From NCBI GenBank assembly GCA_019114305.1, contig DXFU01000056.1:1-64000 (forward strand): a DNA stretch of 64,000 nucleotides, in the 5' to 3' direction. The notes under the pieces were generated by a model that had not been told where the DNA came from, made no database searches, and saw nothing but the letters and a program-made list of their open reading frames with translations. Shown in pieces: positions 1 through 8,669 of this stretch. Source of the DNA: Candidatus Hungatella pullicola (GTDB lineage Bacteria > Bacillota > Clostridia > Lachnospirales > Lachnospiraceae). Position 1 is the first letter of the stretch. Every line of letters begins with the position of its first letter. The translations under genes were made by a program, and so were the position numbers.

Positions 1-55
1 GTAGAGCAGAGGACTGAAAATCCTCGTGTCGTTGGTTCGATTCCGACTTTGGGCA
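1..55 (+). tRNA. tRNA-Phe (GAA), 5' end cut by window edge
   Basis: The anticodon stem GAGGA/TCCTC encloses the loop CTGAAAA, which gives anticodon GAA (Phe). A T arm (GTTGG, loop TTCGATT, CCGAC) and the 3' acceptor strand TTTGGGC plus discriminator A follow. The 5' acceptor strand and most of the D arm lie outside the window. CCA is not encoded. A tRNA-Lys gene begins three bases later, so this is the end of a tRNA cluster. Confidence 0.9.
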
Positions 56-58
56 TAT

Positions 59-131
59 GGGATACTAGCTCAGGTGGTAGAGCACTTGACTTTTAATCAA
101 GTTGTCCGGGGTTCGAGTCCCCGGTGTCTCA
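59..131 (+). tRNA. tRNA-Lys (TTT)
   Basis: This is a complete cloverleaf. The acceptor GGGATAC pairs with GTGTCTC using G-T wobbles. The D arm contains AGCTCAGGTGGTAGAGC, the anticodon stem CTTGA/TCAAG holds loop CTTTTAA (anticodon TTT, Lys), and the T arm CCGGG/CCCGG holds TTCGAGT. Discriminator A, CCA not encoded. A terminator follows directly. Confidence 0.95.
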
Positions 132-143
132 TTTTTTGTTTGT

Positions 144-176
144 AAACCTTGAAACATTTTGTTTCAAGGTTTTTTG
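144..176 (+). terminator. Rho-independent terminator of the tRNA cluster
   Basis: A 12-bp stem (AAACCTTGAAAC / GTTTCAAGGTTT) with loop ATTTT is followed by a T-rich tract. It starts 12 bases after the tRNA-Lys 3' end. Confidence 0.85.
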
Positions 177-227
177 TTTATAAAATTTGTATTATAAAGA
201 AAAGGGAATGTTCTATGGGACTTTCTA

Positions 228-458
228 TTATTCATCAAATTCTACAATAACATAATATCCTCTGGAGTTGTGCTTAATTTCTTTTACCACTCCATGATCT
301 GATTTAATTCGGTCTCGTCCCGTGTAGCAGCCTGACATGGCCACGGCTGGATCTATGATGTAGCTGTAGCTGCTGGTTCCTTCACGTTCTATGATCTGAA
401 CATTGTCTCCCTCTTTTACAAGGCCGGGACGTTCCATTTTAAATTCAATTAATCGCAT
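228..458 (-). CDS. Small conserved-type protein of unknown function (76 aa)
   Basis: This short acidic soluble protein has no signal peptide or membrane segment. It has an even hydrophobic/charged pattern and ends in a beta-rich stretch (GYYVIVEFDE) suggesting a small barrel or SH3-like fold; that is inference. An in-frame ATG lies three codons upstream at 467, but GGAG sits directly against it, whereas the ATG at 458 has the same GGAG at 8 bases, so 458 is preferred. It is convergent with the tRNA cluster and divergent from the decarboxylase gene. I do not recognise a family. Confidence 0.6.
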   Translation of the reverse strand: MRLIEFKMERPGLVKEGDNVQIIEREGTSSYSYIIDPAVAMSGCYTGRDRIKSDHGVVKEIKHNSRGYYVIVEFDE

Positions 459-549
459 TTCTTCCATCTCCTTTTTTGAAAGTTGTTATAAATTATAATC
501 CCAAATAAATTTCCTGTAAACCGGGATCTGCAAAACCGGGACAAAACGG

Positions 550-580
550 TTAGACAAGAAAAACAGGGGTATGTTATGAT
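550..580 (+). promoter_or_regulatory. Possible sigma-A promoter for the decarboxylase gene
   Basis: An extended -10 (TG-T-TATGAT, 572-580) lies about 20 bases before the GGGAGG ribosome site at 601-606. The upstream TTAGAC (550-555) is a poor -35 at 19 bases. Just upstream, ACCGGGA occurs twice 16 bases apart (520-542), a possible regulator site. Confidence 0.35.
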
Positions 581-611
581 AAAAGGGATTTCATGCAGTC
601 GGGAGGAAAAT

Positions 612-2078
612 ATGGAGCTAACACCTGAACTTTTAAACAGATTAAAAGAATACAGTCAATCAGACTTTTATCCTTTTCATATGCCTGGGCATAAGAGGCA
701 GATACAGGAGAAATTTTTGGGAGAATTTCCCAATCCATATTCGATTGATATTACGGAGATTGAAGGGTTTGATAACCTGCATCATCCGGAAGGAATTCTG
801 AAAGAGTCTATGGATTGGGCGGCCAAACTTTATGGCTCAGACAGAACCTATTATCTTGTAAACGGCAGCACCAGCGGAATTTTAAGTGCCATTTGCGGGA
901 CTACGGAAAATGGGGGAAAGATCCTTATGAGCAGAAATTGTCATAAATCTGCATATCATGGGGTTTTCCTCAATAATTTAAAAATAAAATATGTTTATCC
1001 ACAGATTCTGGATGAATTTGGCCTCCAGGGTGGATTAATGGCAGAAAAAATTCAAGATATGTTGAAAGAGGATCCGGATATTCAGGCTGTTTTTGTGGTC
1101 TCCCCCACTTACGATGGAATTGTATCGGATATTAAGAGAATGGGGGAAATTGTTCATCGGTACAGGATTCCATTGATTGTAGACGAAGCCCACGGGGCTC
1201 ATTTTTCTTTTGGACGGGAAAGCGGATTTCCTGTCTCTGCTTTAGAGCTGGGGGCTGATGTGGTGATTCAGAGTCTTCACAAGACTCTTCCGGCATTTAC
1301 TCAAACAGCAGTGATGCATGTGAAGAAAGGATATGTGGATTTAGATAAAATAGACCGCTATATTCATATTTATCAGACCAGCAGTCCTTCTTATCTTTTG
1401 ATGGCAGGAATTGATAATTGCCTTTCCTGGATGAGCGGAGAGGGAAAGAAGAGAATGAAGAACTTCTCAGAAAACCTGAGCCAAATGAGAGAGAACCTGC
1501 AGAAAATGAAAGTGCTTAAGCTTTTGAAGGAAGAAGAGAAAGGAAAGGCAGGTATTTTTGATCTGGATAAATCAAAGATTATTGTTTCTTCTGCAGGAAG
1601 CTGTATGGATGGGATTTCACTGGGATCCCTGCTTAGAGAAAAATATCATTTGGAAATGGAGATGTGCGGACCTGATTATGTGACTGCCATTACAACGGTT
1701 GCGGACAGTCCAGAAGGATTATCTCGTCTGGAAAAGGCCCTGATGGAAATTGATGAAGGGCTTTGCAGGGAGGAAAGAGAAAGCGGTTTAGAAATGAGAA
1801 ATGATATACAGAAAATAAACAGTTTTAAGGCACCTGTAATCTGTATGACCCTGTCTGATGCTTTCAATGCTGATAAAGAACAGGTAGGACTTTCTGACAG
1901 TGTTGGAAAAATATCCACGGAATTTATATACCTGTATCCGCCGGGAATTCCTCTGGTGGTCCCTGGAGAGAGAATGACAGAGGAAATGGTCCTTCTTGTG
2001 GAGGATTATAAAAAAAGGGGATTTCCAGTTCAGGGGCTGAAGGATCAGTTTTGCAAATCCATCTTTGTAGTAAAATGA
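612..2078 (+). CDS. Orn/Lys/Arg decarboxylase family, fold-type I PLP enzyme (YaaO/SpeA-like, 488 aa)
   Basis: The family decarboxylates basic amino acids to polyamines or cadaverine; the substrate here cannot be told. The PLP core is clear: SPTYDGIVSDI, VDEAHGAHFSFG (Asp191 and His194 at the cofactor) and QSLHKTLPAFTQ with the Schiff-base lysine at 224. The length matches the short Firmicute form (B. subtilis YaaO/SpeA about 480-490 aa), which lacks the N-terminal wing domain of the enterobacterial enzymes. An in-frame ATG at 576 exists, but GGGAGG at 601-606 is spaced 6 bases from the ATG at 612. In B. subtilis yaaO heads the tmk-holB-yaaT locus, and the same order is seen here with changes. 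Confidence 0.85.
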   Translation: MELTPELLNRLKEYSQSDFYPFHMPGHKRQIQEKFLGEFPNPYSIDITEIEGFDNLHHPEGILKESMDWAAKLYGSDRTYYLVNGSTSGILSAICGTTENGGKILMSRNCHKSAYHGVFLNNLKIKYVYPQILDEFGLQGGLMAEKIQDMLKEDPDIQAVFVVSPTYDGIVSDIKRMGEIVHRYRIPLIVDEAHGAHFSFGRESGFPVSALELGADVVIQSLHKTLPAFTQTAVMHVKKGYVDLDKIDRYIHIYQTSSPSYLLMAGIDNCLSWMSGEGKKRMKNFSENLSQMRENLQKMKVLKLLKEEEKGKAGIFDLDKSKIIVSSAGSCMDGISLGSLLREKYHLEMEMCGPDYVTAITTVADSPEGLSRLEKALMEIDEGLCREERESGLEMRNDIQKINSFKAPVICMTLSDAFNADKEQVGLSDSVGKISTEFIYLYPPGIPLVVPGERMTEEMVLLVEDYKKRGFPVQGLKDQFCKSIFVVK

Positions 2079-2138
2079 TATATATTTTTGTAAGAGGATC
2101 ATCAACGATGGAAGCTGTGAGCAGGAGGATAAAAATAA

Positions 2139-2735
2139 ATGGGTAAAATATTTTATGTTATGGGGAAAAGTGCTTCCGGAAAGGACACAGTTTATAAAAA
2201 AATTTTGGAAAGCAGAAAAAATTTAAAAACAGTGGTACTGTATACCACACGCCCTGCCAGAGATGGGGAACAGGAAGGGGTGGAGTATCATTTCACAAAC
2301 CAGGAATCAATGGAAAAACTGGAAATACAAGGAAAATTAATAGAAAAAAGAACTTATGAGACTGTTTACGGACCATGGAGTTATTTTACTGTAGACGACG
2401 GACAGATAAATCTGTCTGACGGTAATTATTATCTTATGATCGGCACCTTGGAATCTTATGAAAAAATGAGAAACTATTTTGGTGAAGAAGGTTTGATTCC
2501 GATTTATATTGAGGTGGATGATGGTATTCGGCTGGAAAGAGCGGTTCAGAGAGAAAAAACACAGAAAAATCCAAAATACAGGGAGCTGTGCAGAAGATAT
2601 TTGGCAGATGAAGAAGATTTTAAGGAGGGGAATCTGATTCGGTGCGGAATTTTAAAAAGATATGAAAACTATAATTTGGAAGCCTGCATGGAAGAAATAC
2701 TAAAGGATATGGACAGTGAAATGATTGTTTATTGA
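2139..2735 (+). CDS. Guanylate-kinase-like P-loop nucleotide kinase (198 aa)
   Basis: The P-loop GKSASGKDT lies at residues 9-17. The segment TTRPARDGEQEGVEYHF matches the GMP-binding region of guanylate kinases (TTRxxRxGExxGxDYxF), so GMP is the likely acceptor. The lid and C-terminal half (residues 110-198) diverge and carry many charged residues, so this is probably a second, specialised homologue rather than the housekeeping Gmk; that is inference. It sits exactly where other Firmicutes have thymidylate kinase (tmk) between yaaO and holB. The ribosome site is AGGAGG about 12 bases before the ATG. Confidence 0.75.
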   Translation: MGKIFYVMGKSASGKDTVYKKILESRKNLKTVVLYTTRPARDGEQEGVEYHFTNQESMEKLEIQGKLIEKRTYETVYGPWSYFTVDDGQINLSDGNYYLMIGTLESYEKMRNYFGEEGLIPIYIEVDDGIRLERAVQREKTQKNPKYRELCRRYLADEEDFKEGNLIRCGILKRYENYNLEACMEEILKDMDSEMIVY

Positions 2736-2768
2736 ACGGATGGAGATTGCTTATAAGGAGATAGGTAT

Positions 2769-4982
2769 ATGGTTAAGTTTCAATGGGAGAAGGCTGCTCC
2801 TTTGCAGAGGGGACATTTAAATTTGGGAGGAAAAAACAGAAAAGAAAATATTCAGGTGAACAGCCGGTACCTGGAAAAAAATGGACAGTGCTGGATTCCT
2901 GTGATGGGAGAAATTCATTATGTAAGACTGCCCAGAAATCGCTGGAGACAGGCCCTTTTAAAGATGAAAGCAGGTGGAATTACAACCGTATCCACCTATG
3001 TAATATGGATTTATCATGAGGAAGAGGAAGAAAAGTTTGATTTTACCGGAAATCGGGATTTGAGATATTTTCTCTCTCTTGTTAAAGAATGCGGTTTAAA
3101 AGCAGTACTGCGTCTGGGACCATGGGTACATGGGGAAGTAAAAAATGGAGGATTTCCTGATTGGCTGTTAGAAAAGGGCTGTGGCTTGAGATGTGATGAT
3201 CCTAGGTATTTGAGTTATGTGGAACGTTTTTGGAAAGCAGCTTTGGAACAGGCAAAGGATTTTTTGTTTTATAAAGAAGGACCAGTATGGGCCGTTCAAC
3301 TGGAAAATGAACTGACAGACAATGCCCCTCACATTTTTACACTGAAACGCCTGGCTAAGAAAATAGGCTTTGATGTGCCTGTTTATACTGTTACTGGCTG
3401 GAATGCGGCGTATGGGGCACAGATTCCTGAAAGAGAAGTGATCCCAGTTTTTGGAGGATATGCGGAAGCTCCCTGGGAAGGACATAACAGAAGACTTCAG
3501 CCCTCCAGCCATTATTTCTTTCTTCCAGATCGGAATGATTCTGGAATAGGGAATGATTTAAAGGAAGTAAAAATGGATGCCATAGAAAATACATATCATA
3601 TGAAATATGATTGGTATCCCTTTGCTACCTGTGAACTTGGAGGGGGAATTCAGGTAACACATCACAGAAGGCCAGTTATGTGTGGAGATGATGTGGCGGC
3701 AGTTGCTTTGGTGGCTCTAGGGAGTGGAAATAACCTGCCGGGGTATTATATGTATCATGGTGGGCTGAATGGAATGGGTAAGCATACATCTTTTCAGGAA
3801 TCTAAAAAAAGCGGGTATCCTAATGACCTTCCTGTAAGAGATTATGATTTTCAGGCACCATTAGGTGCCTATGGCCAGGTGAGGGAACAGTACGGAAAGC
3901 TGAGGCTATTTCATCTGTTTTTGAAATATTTTGGAGACAATTTTGGAGATATGGTACCTCAATTTCAGGAAACGCAGATTACTGACAGAAATGATACAAG
4001 AACATTGCGGTGCTGCGTGCGTGCAAATGGAGACAGCGGGTTTGTATTTGTAAATAATTATCAGAGATTAACAGATATGCCTATTCACAGAAAGGTTGAA
4101 TTTTGTGTAAAAACTACCCATGGAGAAATGATATTTCCTCAAGGCGGGATGAACATTCAGCCAGGAGTGTATTTTTTTATCCCATATCATTTGAACATGA
4201 ACGGAAGATATCTGAAGTATGCTACAGCTCAACTGATTGCCCAAAAGGAAGAAACTTGGTTTTTCCTTGCCATTGAAGGAAACTCAGCTAGATATATCTT
4301 TGAAGATGGGGAGAGTCTGGAGGGAGACATATCAGATGTTTGCCCTAAGGCGGTTATCTCCCGTTCTGGCCACAAAATCGTTACTCTTACCAGAAACCAG
4401 GCGGAACATTTTTTTGATATAGATGGATGGTTTTATATTGCAAAAGGACAGATGTATGGAGATAAAGGAACCATTTTCCTTTACAGAGAGGGGAATCCGG
4501 ATGTTTCCTTTTGGAAATGGGAAGGAGACCGTTTTTTGGAGTATAGACAAAAAGAGGATAATATTTCTTTACACGTTTCCGTTTGTGAAAGCCATGATGA
4601 GACAAGTGAAGACTTGATTGGAGAAGAAGAACGAAAGTTATCGGGACTAGGAATGGTTAAGAGATGGAAGATTAAAATACAGGGGCAAAAAGAATTGATG
4701 GATCAGGCGGCAAGGGCAGATGAAATTTTTTTGGAAATCAGCTATACGGGAGATATAGCTCAGCTTTACGCAGACGGCCGTTTGGAAGCAGATGATTTTT
4801 ATCGGGGTGTTCCATGGAAAGTTGGAATTCAATCTTTCCTCAAGGAAGGCAGGAAGCTGGAATTATGTATAACGGAAAAAACGGATGATCATGTTTATCT
4901 TGAGAGAGGAAAATCAAAGGGCTGTTCCCTGGAAAAAGTATCTTTGATTCCTGTATATAAAAAGATTTGGAAAGAAGCATAA
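2769..4982 (+). CDS. Glycoside hydrolase family 35 (beta-galactosidase-like, 737 aa)
   Basis: The N-terminal 330 residues form a GH35 TIM barrel. GEIHYVRLPRNRWRQALLKMKAGGITTVSTYVIW matches the family entry motif; LGPWVHGEVKNGGFPDWLL corresponds to the GPYICAEW..GGLPxWL signature. The acid/base Glu is in QLENE (residues 179-181), and the probable nucleophile is Glu289 in TCELGGG. The C-terminal 400 residues look like beta-sandwich domains. No signal peptide is seen, so it should act in the cytoplasm on imported beta-galactosides. AAGGAG lies 8 bases before the ATG. It interrupts the otherwise conserved yaaO-(tmk)-holB order. The sugar specificity is not decidable. Confidence 0.85.
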   Translation: MVKFQWEKAAPLQRGHLNLGGKNRKENIQVNSRYLEKNGQCWIPVMGEIHYVRLPRNRWRQALLKMKAGGITTVSTYVIWIYHEEEEEKFDFTGNRDLRYFLSLVKECGLKAVLRLGPWVHGEVKNGGFPDWLLEKGCGLRCDDPRYLSYVERFWKAALEQAKDFLFYKEGPVWAVQLENELTDNAPHIFTLKRLAKKIGFDVPVYTVTGWNAAYGAQIPEREVIPVFGGYAEAPWEGHNRRLQPSSHYFFLPDRNDSGIGNDLKEVKMDAIENTYHMKYDWYPFATCELGGGIQVTHHRRPVMCGDDVAAVALVALGSGNNLPGYYMYHGGLNGMGKHTSFQESKKSGYPNDLPVRDYDFQAPLGAYGQVREQYGKLRLFHLFLKYFGDNFGDMVPQFQETQITDRNDTRTLRCCVRANGDSGFVFVNNYQRLTDMPIHRKVEFCVKTTHGEMIFPQGGMNIQPGVYFFIPYHLNMNGRYLKYATAQLIAQKEETWFFLAIEGNSARYIFEDGESLEGDISDVCPKAVISRSGHKIVTLTRNQAEHFFDIDGWFYIAKGQMYGDKGTIFLYREGNPDVSFWKWEGDRFLEYRQKEDNISLHVSVCESHDETSEDLIGEEERKLSGLGMVKRWKIKIQGQKELMDQAARADEIFLEISYTGDIAQLYADGRLEADDFYRGVPWKVGIQSFLKEGRKLELCITEKTDDHVYLERGKSKGCSLEKVSLIPVYKKIWKEA

Positions 4983-5093
4983 CCCATTTTTTTGCAAGTA
5001 CATATTTCTTGTGGTGATTCTTGTTCTATGTTATAATAAACCTTACGTTTAAGGAAAGCAAAGCAGACTTTGCGGCAGACTAGGAGGTGCGCC

Positions 5094-6083
5094 ATGCCCG
5101 GATTTAAAGACATAATCGGCCATGAGAGGATCAAAGAACATTTTCAGAAAGCAATAGAGACTAATCATGTATCTCATGCGTATATACTCACAGGAGAAGC
5201 CGGCATGGGGCGGAAGTCACTGGCAAATGCCTTTGCTATGACCCTTCTCTGTGAAAAAGGGAAGAAGGAACCCTGTATGGAGTGTCACGCCTGCAAACAG
5301 GTAATGGGGGGCAGTCATCCGGATCTGATCTATGTGACCCACCAAAAGCCTAACAGCATAGGTGTAGATGATATCCGGGAGCAGATTCAGGATACCATTA
5401 TGATTCGTCCATACAGCAGCTACTATAAAATCTATATTGTGGATGAGGCGGAGAAGATGACAGCTCAGGCCCAGAATGCTCTGTTGAAAACCATTGAAGA
5501 GCCTCCATCCTATGCGGTTATTATGCTGCTGACTACCAATCAGGAAGCATTTCTTCCTACCATACTTTCAAGATGTGTTCAGCTTAAGTTAAAGCCTCTG
5601 AGAGATTCCGTGGTAAAAACATATCTTATGGAGTCTTTTGGAATAGAGGAGAGCAAAGCGGATATTTATGCTGCTTTCGCCAGGGGAAACCTTGGAAAAG
5701 CCATTCATTTGGCCTCTTCTCAGGAATTTCAGCTTATGTACACAGAGCTGATTCATATGCTGATTCATTTGAGAGATATGGATATTACAGAGCTGCTGAA
5801 TGATATAAAAAGACTGAAAGATGAAAATTTGGATATGACGGACTGTCTGGATTTTATGCAGATCTGGTATCGTGATGTGCTGATGTATAAAGTGACTCAG
5901 GATATGAATCTTTTAGTATTTAAAGATGAGTATAAGGCAATTAAGGATATGAGCAGTGAAAGTTCCTATGAAGGTCTGGAGAAAATTCAGAAGGCAATTG
6001 ACAAGGCAAAGATTCGTCTGGATGCCAATGTGAATATGGAGCTGGCTATGGAACTGATGCTGCTGGTTATGAAGGAGAACTGA
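5094..6083 (+). CDS. holB: DNA polymerase III subunit delta' (329 aa)
   Basis: This is a clamp-loader AAA+ subunit. The N-terminal RecA-like domain carries a zinc-binding cysteine set (C53, C61, C64, C67), the Walker B-like stretch YIVDEAEKMTAQAQNALLKTIEEPP, and the SRC motif (LSRCVQLKL) that provides the arginine finger. The Walker A position reads GEAGMGRKS (residues 34-42) instead of GxxGxGKT/S, typical of a non-hydrolysing delta' subunit. AGGAGG at 5082-5087 fixes the start at 5094 rather than the upstream in-frame ATG at 5070. Followed at once by ricT, as in B. subtilis. Confidence 0.92.
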   Translation: MPGFKDIIGHERIKEHFQKAIETNHVSHAYILTGEAGMGRKSLANAFAMTLLCEKGKKEPCMECHACKQVMGGSHPDLIYVTHQKPNSIGVDDIREQIQDTIMIRPYSSYYKIYIVDEAEKMTAQAQNALLKTIEEPPSYAVIMLLTTNQEAFLPTILSRCVQLKLKPLRDSVVKTYLMESFGIEESKADIYAAFARGNLGKAIHLASSQEFQLMYTELIHMLIHLRDMDITELLNDIKRLKDENLDMTDCLDFMQIWYRDVLMYKVTQDMNLLVFKDEYKAIKDMSSESSYEGLEKIQKAIDKAKIRLDANVNMELAMELMLLVMKEN

Positions 6084-6084
6084 C

Positions 6085-6996
6085 ATGATGAATGTAATTG
6101 GCGTCAGGTTCCGCAATGCAGGAAAAATTTATTATTTTGATCCCGCAGGCATGGATATAAAGGCCGGGGATCATGTGATTGTGGAGACTGCAAGAGGAAT
6201 CGAGTATGGATATGTTGTATTGGGAACCAGAGAGGTGGACGAGTCAAAGGTAGTGCAGCCTTTGAAGACAGTGATCCGTATGGCTACCAAAGAAGATGAA
6301 GCCATAGAGAAAAGAAACCATGAGAAGGAAAAGGAGGCCTTCCGTATCTGTAAGGAGAAGATCAAAAAGCATGGTCTTCAGATGAAGCTTATTGACGCGG
6401 AATATACCTTTGACAATAATAAGGTGCTGTTTTATTTTACTGCGGACGGAAGAATTGATTTCCGTGAACTGGTTAAAGATCTGGCCTCTGTATTTAAGAC
6501 AAGGATTGAGCTGCGTCAGGTTGGCGTAAGAGATGAAACGAAGATTGTAGGCGGCATTGGAATTTGCGGAAGAGCTCTTTGCTGTCACTCTTATTTATCT
6601 GAATTTGTTCCTGTTTCCATTAAAATGGCTAAAGAACAGAATCTTTCTTTAAATCCAACAAAAATATCCGGCGTATGCGGAAGGCTGATGTGCTGTCTGA
6701 AAAACGAGGAAGAGACTTATGAGGAGCTGAACAGCAAGCTGCCTAATGTAGGGGATTATGTTACTACAGACGACGGACTGAAAGGCGAGGTTCATTCTGT
6801 CAGCGTTTTAAGACAGCTGGTAAAGGTAGTGGTAACAATAAAGGATGAAAAGGAAATCCGGGAGTACAGGGCAGATCAGCTGAAATTTAAGCCGAGAAAA
6901 CGCAAGGAAAAAAATCAGGTTGCGGATGCGGAGCTGAAGGCACTGGAGGCCTTAGAGAAAAAGGAAGGAAAATCCAAATTAAATGATGACAAGTAA
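6085..6996 (+). CDS. ricT: PSP1-domain protein RicT/YaaT (303 aa)
   Basis: RicT/YaaT belongs to the Ric (Y-) complex that assists RNase Y mRNA processing and competence/sporulation control in Bacillus. The diagnostic pair of cysteine clusters is present: GICGRALCCHSYLSEF and SGVCGRLMCCLKNEEETY, ligands for Fe-S clusters in the characterised complex. The C-terminal tail after about residue 265 is Lys/Glu-rich. The start codon lies one base after the holB stop with AAGGAG upstream; ATG 6085 and ATG 6088 are both possible. Confidence 0.9.
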   Translation: MMNVIGVRFRNAGKIYYFDPAGMDIKAGDHVIVETARGIEYGYVVLGTREVDESKVVQPLKTVIRMATKEDEAIEKRNHEKEKEAFRICKEKIKKHGLQMKLIDAEYTFDNNKVLFYFTADGRIDFRELVKDLASVFKTRIELRQVGVRDETKIVGGIGICGRALCCHSYLSEFVPVSIKMAKEQNLSLNPTKISGVCGRLMCCLKNEEETYEELNSKLPNVGDYVTTDDGLKGEVHSVSVLRQLVKVVVTIKDEKEIREYRADQLKFKPRKRKEKNQVADAELKALEALEKKEGKSKLNDDK

Positions 6997-7723
6997 TCTG
7001 AGGGACAATGAGAGAATTGATGATCTTCAGAGAAACGGCTATAAAATTATTCAAAAGACCAATGGGTTTTGTTTTGGTATGGATGCAGTGCTTCTGTCAG
7101 GCTTCGCTCAGGTAAAACAGGGAGAGAAAGCCATAGATCTGGGAACCGGTACGGGAATTATCCCTATTCTTTTGGAAGCCAAATACAAGGGAGAACATTA
7201 TACAGGACTGGAGATTCAAAATGAGATGGCTGATATGGCTTTAAGAAGTGTGGCTCTTAACCGTCTGGAAGATAAAATTTCCATTGTCTGCGGAGATATT
7301 AAGGAGGCAAGTTCACTTTTTGGAAATGCTGTTTTTGATGTGGTTACCTCCAATCCTCCCTATATGAACGATTCTCATGGATTGAAGAATCCCCATGTTC
7401 CAAAGGCAATAGCCAGACATGAAGTATTGTGTACGTTGGATGACGTGTGCAGGGAGGCAGCCAGGCTGTTAAAGCCGGGAGGAAGATTTTATATGGTTCA
7501 CAGACCTCATAGACTCATTGAAATTATCACCACTCTCACCAAATATAAACTGGAACCGAAACGGATGAAAATGGTTCATCCCTTTGTGGACAGAGATGCC
7601 AATATGGTTTTGATTGAGGCAGTTCGGGGAGGGCGTTCTATGATTAAGGTGGAAGCGCCCGTAATTGTATATCGGGAGCCGGGAGTTTATACAGATGAGA
7701 TATACAGCATTTACGGCTATTAA
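6983..7723 (+). CDS. tRNA1(Val) adenine-37 N6-methyltransferase family (YabB/TrmN6-like, 246 aa)
   Basis: This is a Rossmann SAM methyltransferase with motif I AIDLGTGTGIIPILLEAK, acidic motif II (GLEIQ) and the N6-adenine catalytic motif SNPPYMN near residue 125. The start overlaps the 3' end of ricT by 14 bases, so the two are translationally coupled. The holB-yaaT-yabB-rsmI order matches B. subtilis. The tRNA target is inferred from the family. Confidence 0.87.
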   Translation: MMTSNLRDNERIDDLQRNGYKIIQKTNGFCFGMDAVLLSGFAQVKQGEKAIDLGTGTGIIPILLEAKYKGEHYTGLEIQNEMADMALRSVALNRLEDKISIVCGDIKEASSLFGNAVFDVVTSNPPYMNDSHGLKNPHVPKAIARHEVLCTLDDVCREAARLLKPGGRFYMVHRPHRLIEIITTLTKYKLEPKRMKMVHPFVDRDANMVLIEAVRGGRSMIKVEAPVIVYREPGVYTDEIYSIYGY

Positions 7724-7734
7724 ATATTCTAGGA

Positions 7735-7790
7735 AAAAGAGCCTGTTCCTGTCTGGCATTGACCGGGCGGGCAAGGCTCTTTTGCTATTA
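7735..7790 (+). terminator. Possible terminator after the trmN6-like gene
   Basis: AAAAGAGCC pairs with GGCTCTTTT across a long GC-rich loop of about 30 bases, just after the stop codon. It is weak because of the loop size, and rsmI begins shortly after. Confidence 0.35.
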
Positions 7791-7807
7791 TAAAAAGGGA
7801 GAAAGAC

Positions 7808-8656
7808 ATGGAAGAAATAAAACCAGGAAAATTATATTTGTGCGCCACACCCATAGGAAACCTGGATGATATTACCATAAGGGTGTTAAATACCTTAAAA
7901 CAGGTAGACGTCATTGCTGCTGAAGATACAAGGCACAGCATAAAGCTTCTGAATCATTTTGGTATTAAAACCCCCATGACCAGTTACCATGAGTACAATA
8001 AGGTAGATAAGGCCAAATATCTGGTGGAGCAGATGAAGGAAGGAAAATCCATTGCTCTGATTACAGACGCGGGAACTCCGGGAATTTCAGATCCGGGGGA
8101 AGAGCTGGTGAGACAGTGCTGTGAGGCGGGAATTGAGCTTACTTCCCTGCCAGGACCGGCTGCCTGTATTACGGCACTGACAATATCAGGACTTCCAACC
8201 AGAAGATTTTGTTTCGAGGCATTTCTTCCTTCAGAAAAAAAAGAAAGGCAGATGATTCTGGAAGAGCTGAAGGAAGAAACAAGGACTATAATTCTTTATG
8301 AAGCCCCTCACCGTCTGGTGAGAACCTTAAAGGAATTGTACGAAACATTAGGAGACAGAAAAGTTTCTGTGTGCAGAGAGCTTACCAAGCGGTATGAGAC
8401 CGCTTTGCGGACAACTCTTAAGGAGGCGCTGGGATTTTATGAGGAGGAGGAACCAAAGGGAGAGTGTGTCATTGTTCTGGAGGGAAAATCCTTTGAACAA
8501 GTTCAGAGAGAAAAGGAAAAATCCTTTGAGGAGATGACCATAGAGGAGCATATGGCCATGTATGAAGGCCAGGGGATGAGCCGGAAGGAAGCCATGCGTA
8601 TGGTGGCCAAAGACAGGGGCGTAAGTAAGAGAGATATTTATCAATATTTGCTGTAG
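7808..8656 (+). CDS. rsmI: 16S rRNA 2'-O-ribose C1402 methyltransferase (282 aa)
   Basis: This is a tetrapyrrole-methylase-fold SAM enzyme. The N-terminal LYLCATPIGNLDDITIRVLNTL and AAEDTRHSIKLLNHFGI are RsmI signatures, as are SLPGPAACITALTISGLPTRRFCFEAFLP and the EAPHRLVRTL segment. The C-terminal HTH-like tail (GMSRKEAMRMVAKDRGVSKRDIYQYL) is also typical. The length is normal. GGGAG lies shortly before the ATG. Confidence 0.95.
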   Translation: MEEIKPGKLYLCATPIGNLDDITIRVLNTLKQVDVIAAEDTRHSIKLLNHFGIKTPMTSYHEYNKVDKAKYLVEQMKEGKSIALITDAGTPGISDPGEELVRQCCEAGIELTSLPGPAACITALTISGLPTRRFCFEAFLPSEKKERQMILEELKEETRTIILYEAPHRLVRTLKELYETLGDRKVSVCRELTKRYETALRTTLKEALGFYEEEEPKGECVIVLEGKSFEQVQREKEKSFEEMTIEEHMAMYEGQGMSRKEAMRMVAKDRGVSKRDIYQYLL

Positions 8657-8669
8657 AGAGGAGAAAAAT

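Noticed and set aside
1..180. tRNA-associated integration site
   Set aside because: The tRNA genes are followed by a normal terminator and ordinary genes; no repeated tRNA 3' end or integrase was found in the window.
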